From positions 1 to 64,000 of the forward strand of contig JAFBAL010000005.1 in the NCBI GenBank assembly GCA_019247845.1: DNA of 64,000 nt, read 5' to 3'. The translations under genes were made by a program, and so were the position numbers. The notes under the pieces are model-generated. The model had not been told where the DNA came from, ran no database searches, and saw nothing but the letters and a program-made list of their open reading frames with translations. How positions within the stretch are numbered: position 1 is the first letter of the stretch; every line of letters starts with the position of its first letter. This document shows, one piece after another, positions 43,274 through 51,214 of the stretch. Origin of the DNA: Alphaproteobacteria bacterium. Lineage in GTDB: Bacteria; Pseudomonadota; Alphaproteobacteria; Micropepsales; Micropepsaceae.

Positions 43274-44304
43274 GCCTCGAGGTCGCGCTCGAGCACCGCT
43301 TCGGCGCCTTCGCGCTCGACGTCGCGTTCGGCATAGAGCGCGCCTGCGTCACCGCGCTGTTCGGGCCGTCGGGCGCCGGCAAGACCAGCGTCGTGAACGC
43401 GGTGGCGGGCCTCTTCAAGCCACGCATCGGCCGCATCGTCGTGGACGGCCGCGTCGTGCTCGACACGGAGGCGGACGTGTTCGTCCCCGCCCGCGCGCGG
43501 CGCACGGGATACGTCTTCCAGGACGCGCGGCTGTTCCCGCATATGAACGTCGAGGACAATCTGCGCTTCGGCTGGCGGCGCGCGGCGCATCGGATGGACG
43601 AGCATGCCATCGAGGGCGTCGTCGACATGCTCGGGCTGGCGCGCCTGCTCGAGCGTCGCGTGGCCAAGCTTTCCGGCGGCGAGAAAAGCCGCGTGGCTCT
43701 GGGCCGCGCGCTGCTTTCATCGCCCGATATCCTCCTGCTCGACGAGCCGCTGGCGGCGCTCGATGCGGGCCGCCGCGCCGAGATCCTCCCTTATCTCGAG
43801 CGGCTGAAGGAGACGGGCCTGCCGATGCTCTATGTCAGCCACAACGTCGACGAGGTCGCGCGTCTCGCCGACGAGGTCGTGATGATCGCCGACGGCAAGG
43901 TGACGGCCCAGGGCTCGGTCTTCGACCTGCTGACGGGCCTCGGCGTGGCGGCGGTCGGCGCGGTCCTGGAGACGCGCATCGTGGCACAGCGCGACGGGTT
44001 GACCGTGCTCGGCTTCGACGGCGGCGAGCTTGTGGTGCCTGAGGTCGAGCGCGCGCGCCGCGTGCGGCTGCGCGCCGAGGACATCATGCTGGCGCGCGAG
44101 GAGCCGCGCGCCATCTCCGCCAACAACGTGCTGCCCGCGACCGTCGTCGCGGTCGCGCCGCACGGCGCGCAGGCCGACGTGCTGCTCGCGATGGGCAAGG
44201 CGCGGCTGGTCGCGCGCATAACGCAAGCCTCGGCCAGGCGGCTGGAGCTTTCGCCCGGCGTGCCGGTATTCGCCGTCATAAAGACCGTCATCATCGACCC
44301 TTGA
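43270..44304 (+). CDS. modC: Molybdate ABC transporter ATP-binding protein
   Basis: A 344-residue ATPase. Walker A GPSGAGKTS at residues 32-40, the Q-loop FQDARLFPHMNVEDNL, the signature LSGGEKSR, Walker B DILLLDEPLAALD, and the switch His in YVSHNVDEV. The C-terminal part (about residues 275-344; RLRAEDIMLAREEPRAISANNVLPATV) is the molybdate-binding MOP/TOBE domain that marks ModC. Start overlaps modB. It probably provides molybdenum for molybdopterin enzymes. Confidence 0.94.
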   Translation: MSLEVALEHRFGAFALDVAFGIERACVTALFGPSGAGKTSVVNAVAGLFKPRIGRIVVDGRVVLDTEADVFVPARARRTGYVFQDARLFPHMNVEDNLRFGWRRAAHRMDEHAIEGVVDMLGLARLLERRVAKLSGGEKSRVALGRALLSSPDILLLDEPLAALDAGRRAEILPYLERLKETGLPMLYVSHNVDEVARLADEVVMIADGKVTAQGSVFDLLTGLGVAAVGAVLETRIVAQRDGLTVLGFDGGELVVPEVERARRVRLRAEDIMLAREEPRAISANNVLPATVVAVAPHGAQADVLLAMGKARLVARITQASARRLELSPGVPVFAVIKTVIIDP

Positions 44305-44317
44305 GCCGGAGCGACCC

Positions 44318-44872
44318 ATGCCTCTCATTCCCTATGCCGACACCGATGCGCTGCCCGATGCGGCGCGCCAGGCCTTCGACGCGCTGCCGCGCAAGCTCAA
44401 CATCTTCCGCATGTGGGCCAACGCGGCGACGCTGTTCGTGCCCGGGATGGGCTTCGGCGGCGCGATCCTGTCGAAGGAGATGCTGGGGAAGGACCTGCGC
44501 GAGCTGATCATCCTCGCCGTCGCGCGCCTCGAAGGCGGCATCTACGAATGGGTGCAGCACGTGCCGATCGGCAAGCGCGCCGGCTGCAGCGATGCGCAGA
44601 TCGCGGCGCTCGAGGCGCTCGCCTTCGACGACGCGGCGTTCGACGGCCGCGCCAGGGCGATGCTCGAGCTGGTGCGCGAGGTCGTGCGCAACGTGAAGGC
44701 CGGCGAGGCGACGGTCGAAGAGGCCAAGCGGCATTTCTCGCCGCAAGAAATCGTCGAGATCATCCTGACCGCCGGCTTCTACATGACCATGGCGCGCATG
44801 ACCGAAACCACCCGCGTCGAGGTCGATGCGCCCGAGGGCGTGGCGGTGCCGGAGTGGGGGAAGGTGGGATGA
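44318..44872 (+). CDS. Carboxymuconolactone decarboxylase-family protein
   Basis: A 184-residue all-helical protein of the CMD/AhpD-like type. The family core GKDLRELIILAVARLEGGIYEWVQHVPIGKRAGCSDAQIAAL and EIVEIILTAGFYMTMARMTETTRVE is clear. The AhpD CxxC pair is not present; only one cysteine (AGCS) follows the His, as in many non-redox members. Function may be decarboxylation or unknown. ATG at 44318, 13 bases after modC; overlaps the next gene by ATGA. Confidence 0.85.
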   Translation: MPLIPYADTDALPDAARQAFDALPRKLNIFRMWANAATLFVPGMGFGGAILSKEMLGKDLRELIILAVARLEGGIYEWVQHVPIGKRAGCSDAQIAALEALAFDDAAFDGRARAMLELVREVVRNVKAGEATVEEAKRHFSPQEIVEIILTAGFYMTMARMTETTRVEVDAPEGVAVPEWGKVG

Positions 44873-45429
44873 AGAAAGCCGGGTTGGCTGTTCTTGCCGC
44901 CGCCATGCTTTTGGCGCCCGGCCGCGCCGCCGAGGAGAGTGAGGCGGCGCTGGCCGAGCGCGCGCTGGCGATCTCGGTCGAACGCGATGACGCCCACATT
45001 GTGGCCGCGAGTTGGAACGGCCGCCCCTTTCTGTTCGTCGATTATCTCAAGGACGCGGAGCGTGAACTCGTCGCGCTCGAGAAGACCGCAAACGGCTATC
45101 GGCGAGTCGTTGTCACGGCCGGCGAAGAAGAAGGTGGTACGCCCGACATCGCCATCGGGTTCGCCAATGCCGATAGCGATCCGGCCAAAGAGCTCATCGT
45201 GCTCCTGGCTTGGCCGCAAGTGCATTTGGACGTCGGCGGGACGCTCTACGAAGTGCGTATCTTCGACGATCTTCATGCCGGCCAGACCAAGCTCGCCTAT
45301 TTGCCTGGCGTGAGTCACCGTTTCGAAGGTCACAATTGCGATTGCGCTTGGGATGACGGCAGGATCGACCGCTATCCCTTCAAGACCATCGCCGGGATCA
45401 AGGCGAAGCTCAGGAAGATGGGCTTCTGA
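44869..45429 (+). CDS. Secreted hypothetical protein, 186 residues
   Basis: A small exported protein that I do not recognise. A signal peptide (MKKAGLAVLAAAMLLAPGRAA) leads to a domain with beta-strand character (RPFLFVDYLKDAERELVAL, RRVVVTAGEEEGGTPDIAIGFANAD, LYEVRIFDDLHAGQTKLAYLPG) and a CDC motif (GHNCDCAWDDG) near the C-terminus. It overlaps the CMD gene at its start and the convergent gtrA gene by 20 bases at its end. Confidence 0.6.
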   Translation: MKKAGLAVLAAAMLLAPGRAAEESEAALAERALAISVERDDAHIVAASWNGRPFLFVDYLKDAERELVALEKTANGYRRVVVTAGEEEGGTPDIAIGFANADSDPAKELIVLLAWPQVHLDVGGTLYEVRIFDDLHAGQTKLAYLPGVSHRFEGHNCDCAWDDGRIDRYPFKTIAGIKAKLRKMGF

Positions 45430-45793
45430 ACACAAGCTTCTTCGACAGCGTGAAATTGAACACCATGCCGGCGAGCACGCCGGCGGCGAGCGCCAGCATC
45501 GCATCGAGCCTGGTGAAGTGGACCAGCGCCTCGTAGACGGCGAGGTTGACCAGGGCGCCCAGGCTGTTGGTGGCGACGAAGCGCAGCCATTCGGCGAGGA
45601 GCCGGTCGCTGGCGTGCTCGCGGAAGGTCAGCGTGCGGTTGCCCCACCAGGTGAAGGTGACCGCGGGCACGAAGGCAAAGAACCACGCGGCGTCCTTGCC
45701 CAGGTGCAGCCAGTGGATCGCGACGTAAAGCGCCGCCTCGTTGACGACGAAGCCCGCCGCGCCGACCGCCGCGAAGCGCAGGAAGGCGCTCAC
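45410..45793 (-). CDS. gtrA: GtrA family membrane protein (putative glycolipid flippase)
   Basis: A 127-residue protein with four transmembrane helices: FLRFAAVGAAGFVVNEAALY, AWFFAFVPAVTFTWWGNRTLTF, FVATNSLGALVNLAVYEAL and ALAAGVLAGMVFNFTLSKKLVF. The (N)F..(S)..W(V)F-like R.LTF and NF..SK.. motifs are the GtrA family marks. Members are thought to move undecaprenyl-phosphate-linked sugars across the inner membrane. ATG at 45793 overlaps the upstream glycosyltransferase, forming a Gtr-type unit. Overlaps the convergent gene by 20 bases. Confidence 0.9.
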   Translation of the reverse strand: MSAFLRFAAVGAAGFVVNEAALYVAIHWLHLGKDAAWFFAFVPAVTFTWWGNRTLTFREHASDRLLAEWLRFVATNSLGALVNLAVYEALVHFTRLDAMLALAAGVLAGMVFNFTLSKKLVFRSPSS

Positions 45794-46746
45794 GGAAGCT
45801 TCAAATCCTGCGGGCCGGGGATGGCGAGATAGGCCATGCGCTTCTCCTCCCAGCGGCCGCGCGTGACCGTGTCGAGGATGAGGCCGCTGGCGAGCGCCAG
45901 GAATGCCAGCACCATGGCGCCGACCGCGACCAAAGCGGTCGGCAGGCGCGGCACCAGGCCGGTATGGAAGTAATCGATCACCACCGGGGTGCCGAGAGCG
46001 GTCGAAAACACGAACAGCAAAAGGAAGATCGTCGTGAAGAACACCAGCGGCCGTTCCTCGCGCACCAGGGCCGCGATGGTGAAGAGGATGCGGAAACCGT
46101 CGCGATAGGTGTTGAGCTTGGAGACCGAGCCCTCGGGACGTTCCTTGTAGCGCGTCTGGACCTCGATCATCGGCATCAGCAGGCGCACGGCATGGACGGT
46201 GAGCTCGGTCTCGATGCCGAAGCCTTCGGCGGTGAACGGGAACGACTTCACGAAGCGGCGCGACATGATGCGGTAGCCGCTCAGCATGTCGTTGAGCTTG
46301 ACGTTGAACATCATCGCGGTGAGGCCGGTGAGCAGCCGGTTGCCCAGCACATGGCCGGCGCGATAGGCCGCCTGGCCGGTCGCCACGCGCTGGCCGGTGA
46401 CGATGTCGAGCCCTTCCTCCACCAGCCTTCCGATCAAGGCCGGCGCGGCAGAGGCGTCATAGGTGTCGTCGCCGTCGACCAGCACGTAGACGTCGGCCTC
46501 GACGTCGGCGAACATGCGCCGCACGACGTTGCCCTTGCCTTGGCGCAGCTCGCTGCGCACCACCGCGCCCGCCTCGCGCGCGCGCGCCGCCGTCTCGTCC
46601 TTGGAGTTGTTGTCGTAGACGTAGATCGCGGCCTGCGGCAGCGCGGCGCGGAAGTCGCGCACCACGGTGGCGATCGCGGCCTCTTCGTTGTAGCAGGGCA
46701 CGATGACGGCGATGCGGGCGCCGGCTCGGAGGGTCTCGTCGGTCAT
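45790..46746 (-). CDS. Glycosyltransferase family 2 (GtrB/DPM1-like)
   Basis: A 318-residue GT2 enzyme anchored by two C-terminal helices (FFTTIFLLLFVFSTALGTPVV and LVAVGAMVLAFLALASGLIL). The N-terminal GT-A domain shows VIVPCYNEEAAIATVV, YVYDNNSKDET and VLVDGDDTYD (the DxD metal site), with the GTn region NRLLTGLTAMMFNVKLNDMLSGYRIMSRRFVKSFP. It would transfer a sugar to undecaprenyl phosphate in the cytoplasm. ATG at 46746 overlaps the gene before it as ATGA; its end overlaps gtrA. Middle gene of a three-gene operon. Confidence 0.9.
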   Translation of the reverse strand: MTDETLRAGARIAVIVPCYNEEAAIATVVRDFRAALPQAAIYVYDNNSKDETAARAREAGAVVRSELRQGKGNVVRRMFADVEADVYVLVDGDDTYDASAAPALIGRLVEEGLDIVTGQRVATGQAAYRAGHVLGNRLLTGLTAMMFNVKLNDMLSGYRIMSRRFVKSFPFTAEGFGIETELTVHAVRLLMPMIEVQTRYKERPEGSVSKLNTYRDGFRILFTIAALVREERPLVFFTTIFLLLFVFSTALGTPVVIDYFHTGLVPRLPTALVAVGAMVLAFLALASGLILDTVTRGRWEEKRMAYLAIPGPQDLKLP

Positions 46747-48353
46747 TTTATCGGCGGATGCTTGAATATCGGGCACAATTGATACGCGCCTATGATGTTG
46801 GTGTCGAACAGGGTGCATTTCGACCAGTCGATGGACAGATCGTAGTCCAAAAGCGCGTCGTGCGCCCGGATCATGTCGAAGGATTCGGCGATCAGGTAGA
46901 GGTCGCCTTTCCAGGCCTTGACCCGCTTGCGCATCCCGGCGGTCAGCCCGGTGCCGTCCTTGGGCTGCAGCATCCAGCCGTCGATGCGCAGCACGGGAAT
47001 CTCGGGCGGCATTTGGGGCACGATGAAGCCCATGGGCGAGTTGCCGGTCATCAGCACCATGGTGTGCTTGGGGTCCTCCCATTTTGGCAACGCCACGCTC
47101 ACATAGGGGCTGTCGTTGTCGAGCGGCGCGCGGTCCAGGAAATCGGGCCGGGTCAGGACCAGCGCCGCGAAGAAGGCGCAAGCGAGCGTCACCAGCTGCG
47201 CCCGGCGCGGGATGGGCAACAACCCGACCGCTGCCGCGATCAGAAGCGGCGAGAGCATCTCGAGCAGCACGATGTAGCGGTAGATCGCGAAGACCCGAAG
47301 CCAGGCGAAATAGGATGCGGCCGCGAAGGCGAAGAGGATCGCGGTCCCGCGCAAGCTCATCAGCGGGTCCTTCGAGCGGCGGCCGCTGAGCCACGCCAGG
47401 GCGGCGCCGATCACGCCGACATAGGCGAGCGCCACGCGGATGTCGCGATAGGGCAGGTCGTCGGCCACCGACCAGTCCTCCGCGAACAGGATCGGATAGA
47501 GCACCTGCCTCCAGAAATGCGTCGGCACGAAGCGCAGGTCGCGGTAGTTGCGCGCCATGGCGAGCGGCGATTCGAAGTACTGGTTGAAATAGGGGAAGAG
47601 CGGATTGCCGGTCAGCGCCTCCATCTTCGCCATCCAGAAGCCGGCGCAGAGCGCGAAGCCGGCCGCGCCGCCGATGCCGCCCGCGACGAGCCGCGTCGCC
47701 TGGTGCTTCCAGCCGCCGCCGACGGCCAGAAGCGCCACCGCGAAGCCGACCGCGAAGGGCGCTTCGGGAAGCTTCAGGCCCGGTGCCATGCCGACGAGGA
47801 AGCCGGCGACCGCAGTGAGCGCTGCCGTCTTCCACAGCGCGCCTTCGCGCAAGGTCGGGCCGCAGCAGATCAGGATCGCGACCCCGCTCAGGATGAACAG
47901 GCTCATCACATTGTCGTAGTAGTGCAGGCCCAGAAGGCTGAGCGTCAGGCCGCCCGTCTGTCCGAGCAGCGCCAGCGCGCCGGCGCCCAGCTTGTATTCG
48001 TCGATGCGCAGCGTCTGCCGTCCGATGAGATAGAGCGGCACGACGTTGGCGCCCTGCACCGCGCCCAGCGCCCCCAGCGCGAACCACGGCGGCGTGTGGG
48101 TGGCCAGCCAATAGAACGGGATGTCGAGGAACGGGTTGTAGTAGCTCGCCTGGTGCGCGACCACGACGTCGATCGCCATCCGGTCGTTCAGGTAGGCGTA
48201 AGGGATGTACCAATGATAGTTGCGGAAATCCCAGGACGTGTCCTTGCCCAGATAGACGACGAACGCCGCCCAGACGAGGACGGCCGCGCCTAGGAACAGC
48301 CATTCGCGCGGCGCCAGACGCAGGTCGCGGGGATCGTCTAGAGGGGAGGACAT
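46743..48353 (-). CDS. Polytopic membrane glycosyltransferase-like protein (GT-C type)
   Basis: A 536-residue protein with about ten transmembrane helices. It has the GT-C style first loop after helix 1 (GKDTSWDFRNYHWYIPYAYLNDRMAIDV, with acidic DxD-like DTSWDF) and a C-terminal extracytoplasmic part (PKHTMVLMTGNSPMGFIVPQMPPEIPVLRIDG). No exact family can be named. With GtrA and the GT2 it makes the classic trio in which the sugar is loaded on lipid, flipped, and then transferred by a GT-C enzyme to an acceptor. ATG at 48353; a TTG one codon earlier is possible. Confidence 0.75.
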   Translation of the reverse strand: MSSPLDDPRDLRLAPREWLFLGAAVLVWAAFVVYLGKDTSWDFRNYHWYIPYAYLNDRMAIDVVVAHQASYYNPFLDIPFYWLATHTPPWFALGALGAVQGANVVPLYLIGRQTLRIDEYKLGAGALALLGQTGGLTLSLLGLHYYDNVMSLFILSGVAILICCGPTLREGALWKTAALTAVAGFLVGMAPGLKLPEAPFAVGFAVALLAVGGGWKHQATRLVAGGIGGAAGFALCAGFWMAKMEALTGNPLFPYFNQYFESPLAMARNYRDLRFVPTHFWRQVLYPILFAEDWSVADDLPYRDIRVALAYVGVIGAALAWLSGRRSKDPLMSLRGTAILFAFAAASYFAWLRVFAIYRYIVLLEMLSPLLIAAAVGLLPIPRRAQLVTLACAFFAALVLTRPDFLDRAPLDNDSPYVSVALPKWEDPKHTMVLMTGNSPMGFIVPQMPPEIPVLRIDGWMLQPKDGTGLTAGMRKRVKAWKGDLYLIAESFDMIRAHDALLDYDLSIDWSKCTLFDTNIIGAYQLCPIFKHPPIK

Positions 48354-48405
48354 CAACCGGCCGGAAGGGATACCGGGTGAGCTAAAGCAGAATTCGCGAG
48401 GATTT

Positions 48406-49458
48406 TCACCCCTCTATCGCGGGCTCCAGGGCCAGGTTCGAGACGAACTGGCGGGTGCAGGCCGCCCAGGACCGCTCCATGGCATAGGCCCGGCAGGCGA
48501 CGCCGGGGATTTCCAGGGCTTTGCGGCAGGCCCTGGCCAGGTCCTCGTCCAGGCAGGCCACCGGCTCGTCGCCCACCACGTCCAGCGGGCCCTGGACCGG
48601 ATAGGCCGCCACCGGCACGCCGCAGGCCAAGGCCTCCAGCATGACCAGGCCGAAGGTGTCGGTGCGGCTGGGGAAGACGAAGACGTCGCTGGCGGCATAG
48701 GCGCGCACCAGCTCCTCGCCGGTCTTCTGGCCCAGGAACTTGGCGTCCGGGAATCTGCGCTCCAGGCTCGCCCGCGCCGGGCCGTCGCCGATCACGACCT
48801 TGGTGCCGGGCAGGTCGGCGCTCAGGAACGCCTCGATGTTCTTCTCGACCGCGACGCGGCCGACCGAGAGGAAGATGGGGCCGGGGAAATCGAAGCTCGC
48901 GTCCGCGATGGGGCGGAACTTGTCGACGTCGACGCCGCGCGACCAGATGCGCAGGTTCTTGAAGCCGTGGCTCTCCATCTCGCGCTTCAAGGACGGCGTC
49001 GCCACCATCATCGCGGTCGCCGGCGCATGGAACCAGCGCAGGAAGCGATAGACCGTCTCTTCCGGAATGAAGGGGAAGCGCGCGCGGACATATTCGGGGA
49101 AGCGGGTGTGGAACGAGGTCGTATAGGGGATGCCGTATTTGATGCAGATGGCGCGCGCCGAAAGCCCCAGCGTGCCTTCGGTCGCGATGTGGATCGCATC
49201 GGGCGCGAATTCGCGGAACTCGTTCTCCAGGCTCCTGCGCGGGAACAGCGACAGGCGGATCTCGGGGTAGGTCGGCATCGGCACGGTGATGCGCCCTTCC
49301 GGCGTCGCATAGCGCACCTCGTGGCCCAGCGCGCGCAGGTCGGACCCCAGGATCTCGAGCGTGCGCACGACGCCGTTCACCTGCGGTGCCCAGGCATCGG
49401 TAACGATGAGGACTTTCAGCGCCTGGCCGTCATGCGCCGTCCCGATGCCGGCCGGCAT
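48406..49458 (-). CDS. Glycosyltransferase family 4 (group 1)
   Basis: A 350-residue GT-B enzyme. N-terminal KVLIVTDAWAPQVNGVVRTLEILG is the usual acceptor-side start, followed by TYPEIRLSLFPRR, HIATEGTLGLSARAICI, SFHTRFPEYVRARF and RIWSRGVDVDKFRP. The donor site shows FLSVGRVAVEKNI, VVIGDGPARASLERRF and FPSRTDTFGLVMLEALACGVPVAAY (E-x7-E). It resembles alpha-mannosyl or sulfoquinovosyl type transferases of the SQD2/PimB/MgtA group. Start at ATG 49458; in-frame extension to 49617 overlaps the upstream gene. Downstream of the LpxH-like gene by 28 bp. Confidence 0.88.
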   Translation of the reverse strand: MPAGIGTAHDGQALKVLIVTDAWAPQVNGVVRTLEILGSDLRALGHEVRYATPEGRITVPMPTYPEIRLSLFPRRSLENEFREFAPDAIHIATEGTLGLSARAICIKYGIPYTTSFHTRFPEYVRARFPFIPEETVYRFLRWFHAPATAMMVATPSLKREMESHGFKNLRIWSRGVDVDKFRPIADASFDFPGPIFLSVGRVAVEKNIEAFLSADLPGTKVVIGDGPARASLERRFPDAKFLGQKTGEELVRAYAASDVFVFPSRTDTFGLVMLEALACGVPVAAYPVQGPLDVVGDEPVACLDEDLARACRKALEIPGVACRAYAMERSWAACTRQFVSNLALEPAIEG

Positions 49459-49486
49459 CGCGCCGCCCGGCCTCACGCGGCGGATC

Positions 49487-50407
49487 CTACGCGGGTAGAG
49501 GCGCGGCCTGGACGCCGCTGGCGGCGGGGGCTGGATCGCTCTGCGGAGCGGATTGGGACCAGCGAAGAATCTCCAGATGTCCGTGGGCATCTTCGACAAG
49601 GGCGGAGCAGCTTTCAACCCAGTCTCCGTCGTTCAGATAGAGGATGTCGCCGATCCGGCGGATTTCGGCGTGGTGGATATGGCCGCACATCACGCCGTCG
49701 ACGCCGCGCCGGGCGGCCTCGCGCGCCACGATCTCTTCGTAGCGCGAGACGTATTCGACGGCGTTCTTGACGGCGCGCTTCAGGTAGGCCGACAGCGACC
49801 AATAGGGCAGGCCCAGCCAGCGGCGCGCCGCGTGCAACCCGTCGTTCAACTGCAGCGCGAGCGTATAGGCGCGGTCGCCGACATGGGCCAGCCACTTGGC
49901 GCAGCCGATGACGCCGTCGAACTGGTCGCCGTGCAACACCAGCAGCTTGAGGCCGCCGGCGGTCTCGTGGATCGCCTCCCGCGTCACCTCGACGCCGAAG
50001 GCGGTCTGGCCGACATAGTCGCGCAGGAATTCGTCGTGGTTGCCGGGGACGTAGATCACGCGCGTGCCGTGCTCGATCTTCCTGAGCACCTCGCGCACGA
50101 CCTGGTCCTGGGCCGGCGTCCAGTACCAGCGCTTGATCTGCCAGCCGTCGAAGATGTCGCCGACCAGGTAGAGCGTCTCGCACTCGTTGTGCTTGAGGAA
50201 ATCGGCCAGCAGCTCGGCCTTGCAGCCGCGCGTGCCCAGATGCGTGTCCGAGATGAAGATCGTGCGGTGCAGCCTGACCCCACGCGGCAGAAGCTTGGAC
50301 GAGGGCGGGGCGGCGCCGCGCTTGCGGCGGGGCGCGCGGGCGGCCTGCGGGGCAGCGTACCTGCCGCGGAACGCAGCCTCGGCGACGATACGAGTAGCCT
50401 TTTGCAT
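49487..50407 (-). CDS. UDP-2,3-diacylglucosamine diphosphatase-like metallophosphoesterase
   Basis: A 306-residue metallophosphoesterase. The metal motifs are complete: ISDTHLGTRG, VGDIFDGW, GNHDEFLRD, LHGDQFDGVI and GHIHHAEIRR. It resembles LpxH-like enzymes that cleave UDP-2,3-diacylglucosamine in lipid A synthesis; many alphaproteobacteria use LpxI, so a different lipid-phosphate role is possible. The 45-residue N-terminal extension is Arg/Ala-rich and basic. ATG at 50407. It pairs with the GT4 gene downstream, suggesting an outer-membrane lipid or glycolipid function. Confidence 0.85.
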   Translation of the reverse strand: MQKATRIVAEAAFRGRYAAPQAARAPRRKRGAAPPSSKLLPRGVRLHRTIFISDTHLGTRGCKAELLADFLKHNECETLYLVGDIFDGWQIKRWYWTPAQDQVVREVLRKIEHGTRVIYVPGNHDEFLRDYVGQTAFGVEVTREAIHETAGGLKLLVLHGDQFDGVIGCAKWLAHVGDRAYTLALQLNDGLHAARRWLGLPYWSLSAYLKRAVKNAVEYVSRYEEIVAREAARRGVDGVMCGHIHHAEIRRIGDILYLNDGDWVESCSALVEDAHGHLEILRWSQSAPQSDPAPAASGVQAAPLPA

Positions 50408-50589
50408 GGCAGCGAATCGCCCTTACGCGTTACGACGCCATGAATATCGTCCGCGCACGAATCTTTTGTTGCGCTGCGGCGACAACTTTATGACCCTAGA
50501 TTTTGTTGCGCTGCAAAGGCTCGTGGCTATGTGTGGTTAAATCGCACAACAATTAAAAAAACTATCGCAGCGTCACGCAACTAAATGGC

Positions 50590-50618
50590 TTGATTACCCC
50601 ATCGGATCGGCGCATGAT
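50590..50618 (+). promoter_or_regulatory. Predicted promoter of the candidate small RNA
   Basis: TTGATT (50590-50595), 17-base spacer, CATGAT (50613-50618). The upstream 50450-50580 is AT-rich, as usual before strong promoters, and the region from 50408 to 50590 contains no gene. Confidence 0.45.
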
Positions 50619-50624
50619 GCTGCA

Positions 50625-50719
50625 ACGCGGTAGAGCGAGTTCGCGCTTGCAACATCGCGGCCCTTCCTGGGCGTTTCCTCCCTGAACTCAAGCCGCTCCT
50701 TCGGGAGCGGCTTTTTTTC
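50625..50719 (+). ncRNA. Candidate small RNA with C-rich loop
   Basis: A gene-free stretch between a promoter-like element and a strong terminator, about 95 bases. A first stem can form near 50622-50653 (GCAACGCG with CGCGCTTGC). Then follows a mostly unpaired GGGCGTTTCCTCCCTGAAC, whose TTTCCTCCC is complementary to Shine-Dalgarno sequences, a trait of several alphaproteobacterial trans-acting RNAs. A terminator ends it: AGCCGCTCC / GGAGCGGCT, TTCG loop (50700-50703), then a T-run to 50718. No protein-coding frame is seen. Family not identified. Confidence 0.55.
50691..50718 (+). terminator. Terminator of the candidate small RNA
   Basis: Perfect 9-bp stem AGCCGCTCC (50691-50699) / GGAGCGGCT (50704-50712) with a TTCG loop and a run of T. 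Confidence 0.9.
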
Positions 50720-50758
50720 TACTCCGCCGCATGCGCCACGACGGGCGCACGGCCGAGC
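50718..50758. repeat. 41-bp direct repeat, left copy (att-like)
   Basis: Identical over 41 bases to 51728-51768. The right copy is the 3' end of the N-formylglutamate amidohydrolase gene; this left copy is a detached piece of that gene end, immediately after the small RNA terminator. The repeats bound a 969-base lower-GC segment with two toxin-antitoxin-like genes. Confidence 0.9.
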
Positions 50759-50807
50759 CCGTCGCGACCGCTTGCAGATGTCGATATTTTTGGCTTACCA
50801 GAGGAAC

Positions 50808-50847
50808 CTACCATATTGACAGGTGTTATGGACTATCATATTGGTAG
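50808..50847 (+). promoter_or_regulatory. Promoter/operator of the DUF4258 toxin-antitoxin pair
   Basis: TTGACA (50816-50821, perfect -35), 17-base spacer, TATTGG (50839-50844). CTACCA (50808-50813) and TGGTAG (50842-50847) form an inverted repeat around the promoter, a likely operator for the antitoxin. Transcription would begin near 50851, two bases before the GTG at 50853, so the toxin mRNA may be leaderless. Confidence 0.5.
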
Positions 50848-50852
50848 TACCC

Positions 50853-51170
50853 GTGAACAAGGTGATACCCTTTCCGGGCCGCAAGCAGCCTCCCAGTCGT
50901 GAGGAGTTGGTAGCCCGGATACGGGTATTAGCGTTCCAGACCGCCAATATGCGCATGAACAGTCCGCATCTCAGATTGCGGATGGCAGAGCGAAACATCA
51001 CCATGCGGCAGATGTTGGAGGTCATCAGGAACGGCGAGCCGAACCAAGACCCGACGTTGGATGAATACGGAGACTGGCGCATTCGTCTCGTTCGCAAAGT
51101 GGCTGGACGGAGGGTGCAAGTCGTGGTGGCCGTTTCGGAGAGCTATATCTCCCCGGTCACCGTGATCTAA
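50853..51170 (+). CDS. DUF4258 protein, putative toxin of a type II pair
   Basis: A protein of about 105 residues. The C-terminal 75 residues match DUF4258 (SPHLRLRMAERNITMRQMLEVIRNGEPNQDPTLDEYGDWRIRLVRKVAGRRVQVVVAVSESYISPVTVI), a fold linked to RelE/MqsR-like ribonuclease toxins. The N-terminal part is variable. The start is uncertain: GTG at 50853 lies next to the predicted transcription start; GTG 50823 or TTG 50841 would fall in the promoter. It is followed by an HTH antitoxin, in a low-GC cassette flanked by 41-bp repeats. Confidence 0.75.
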   Translation: MNKVIPFPGRKQPPSREELVARIRVLAFQTANMRMNSPHLRLRMAERNITMRQMLEVIRNGEPNQDPTLDEYGDWRIRLVRKVAGRRVQVVVAVSESYISPVTVI

Positions 51171-51214
51171 GACCTTCAAGCGAAGGGTGCAGGCCCGGCA
51201 GAAGGGTGGCGATT

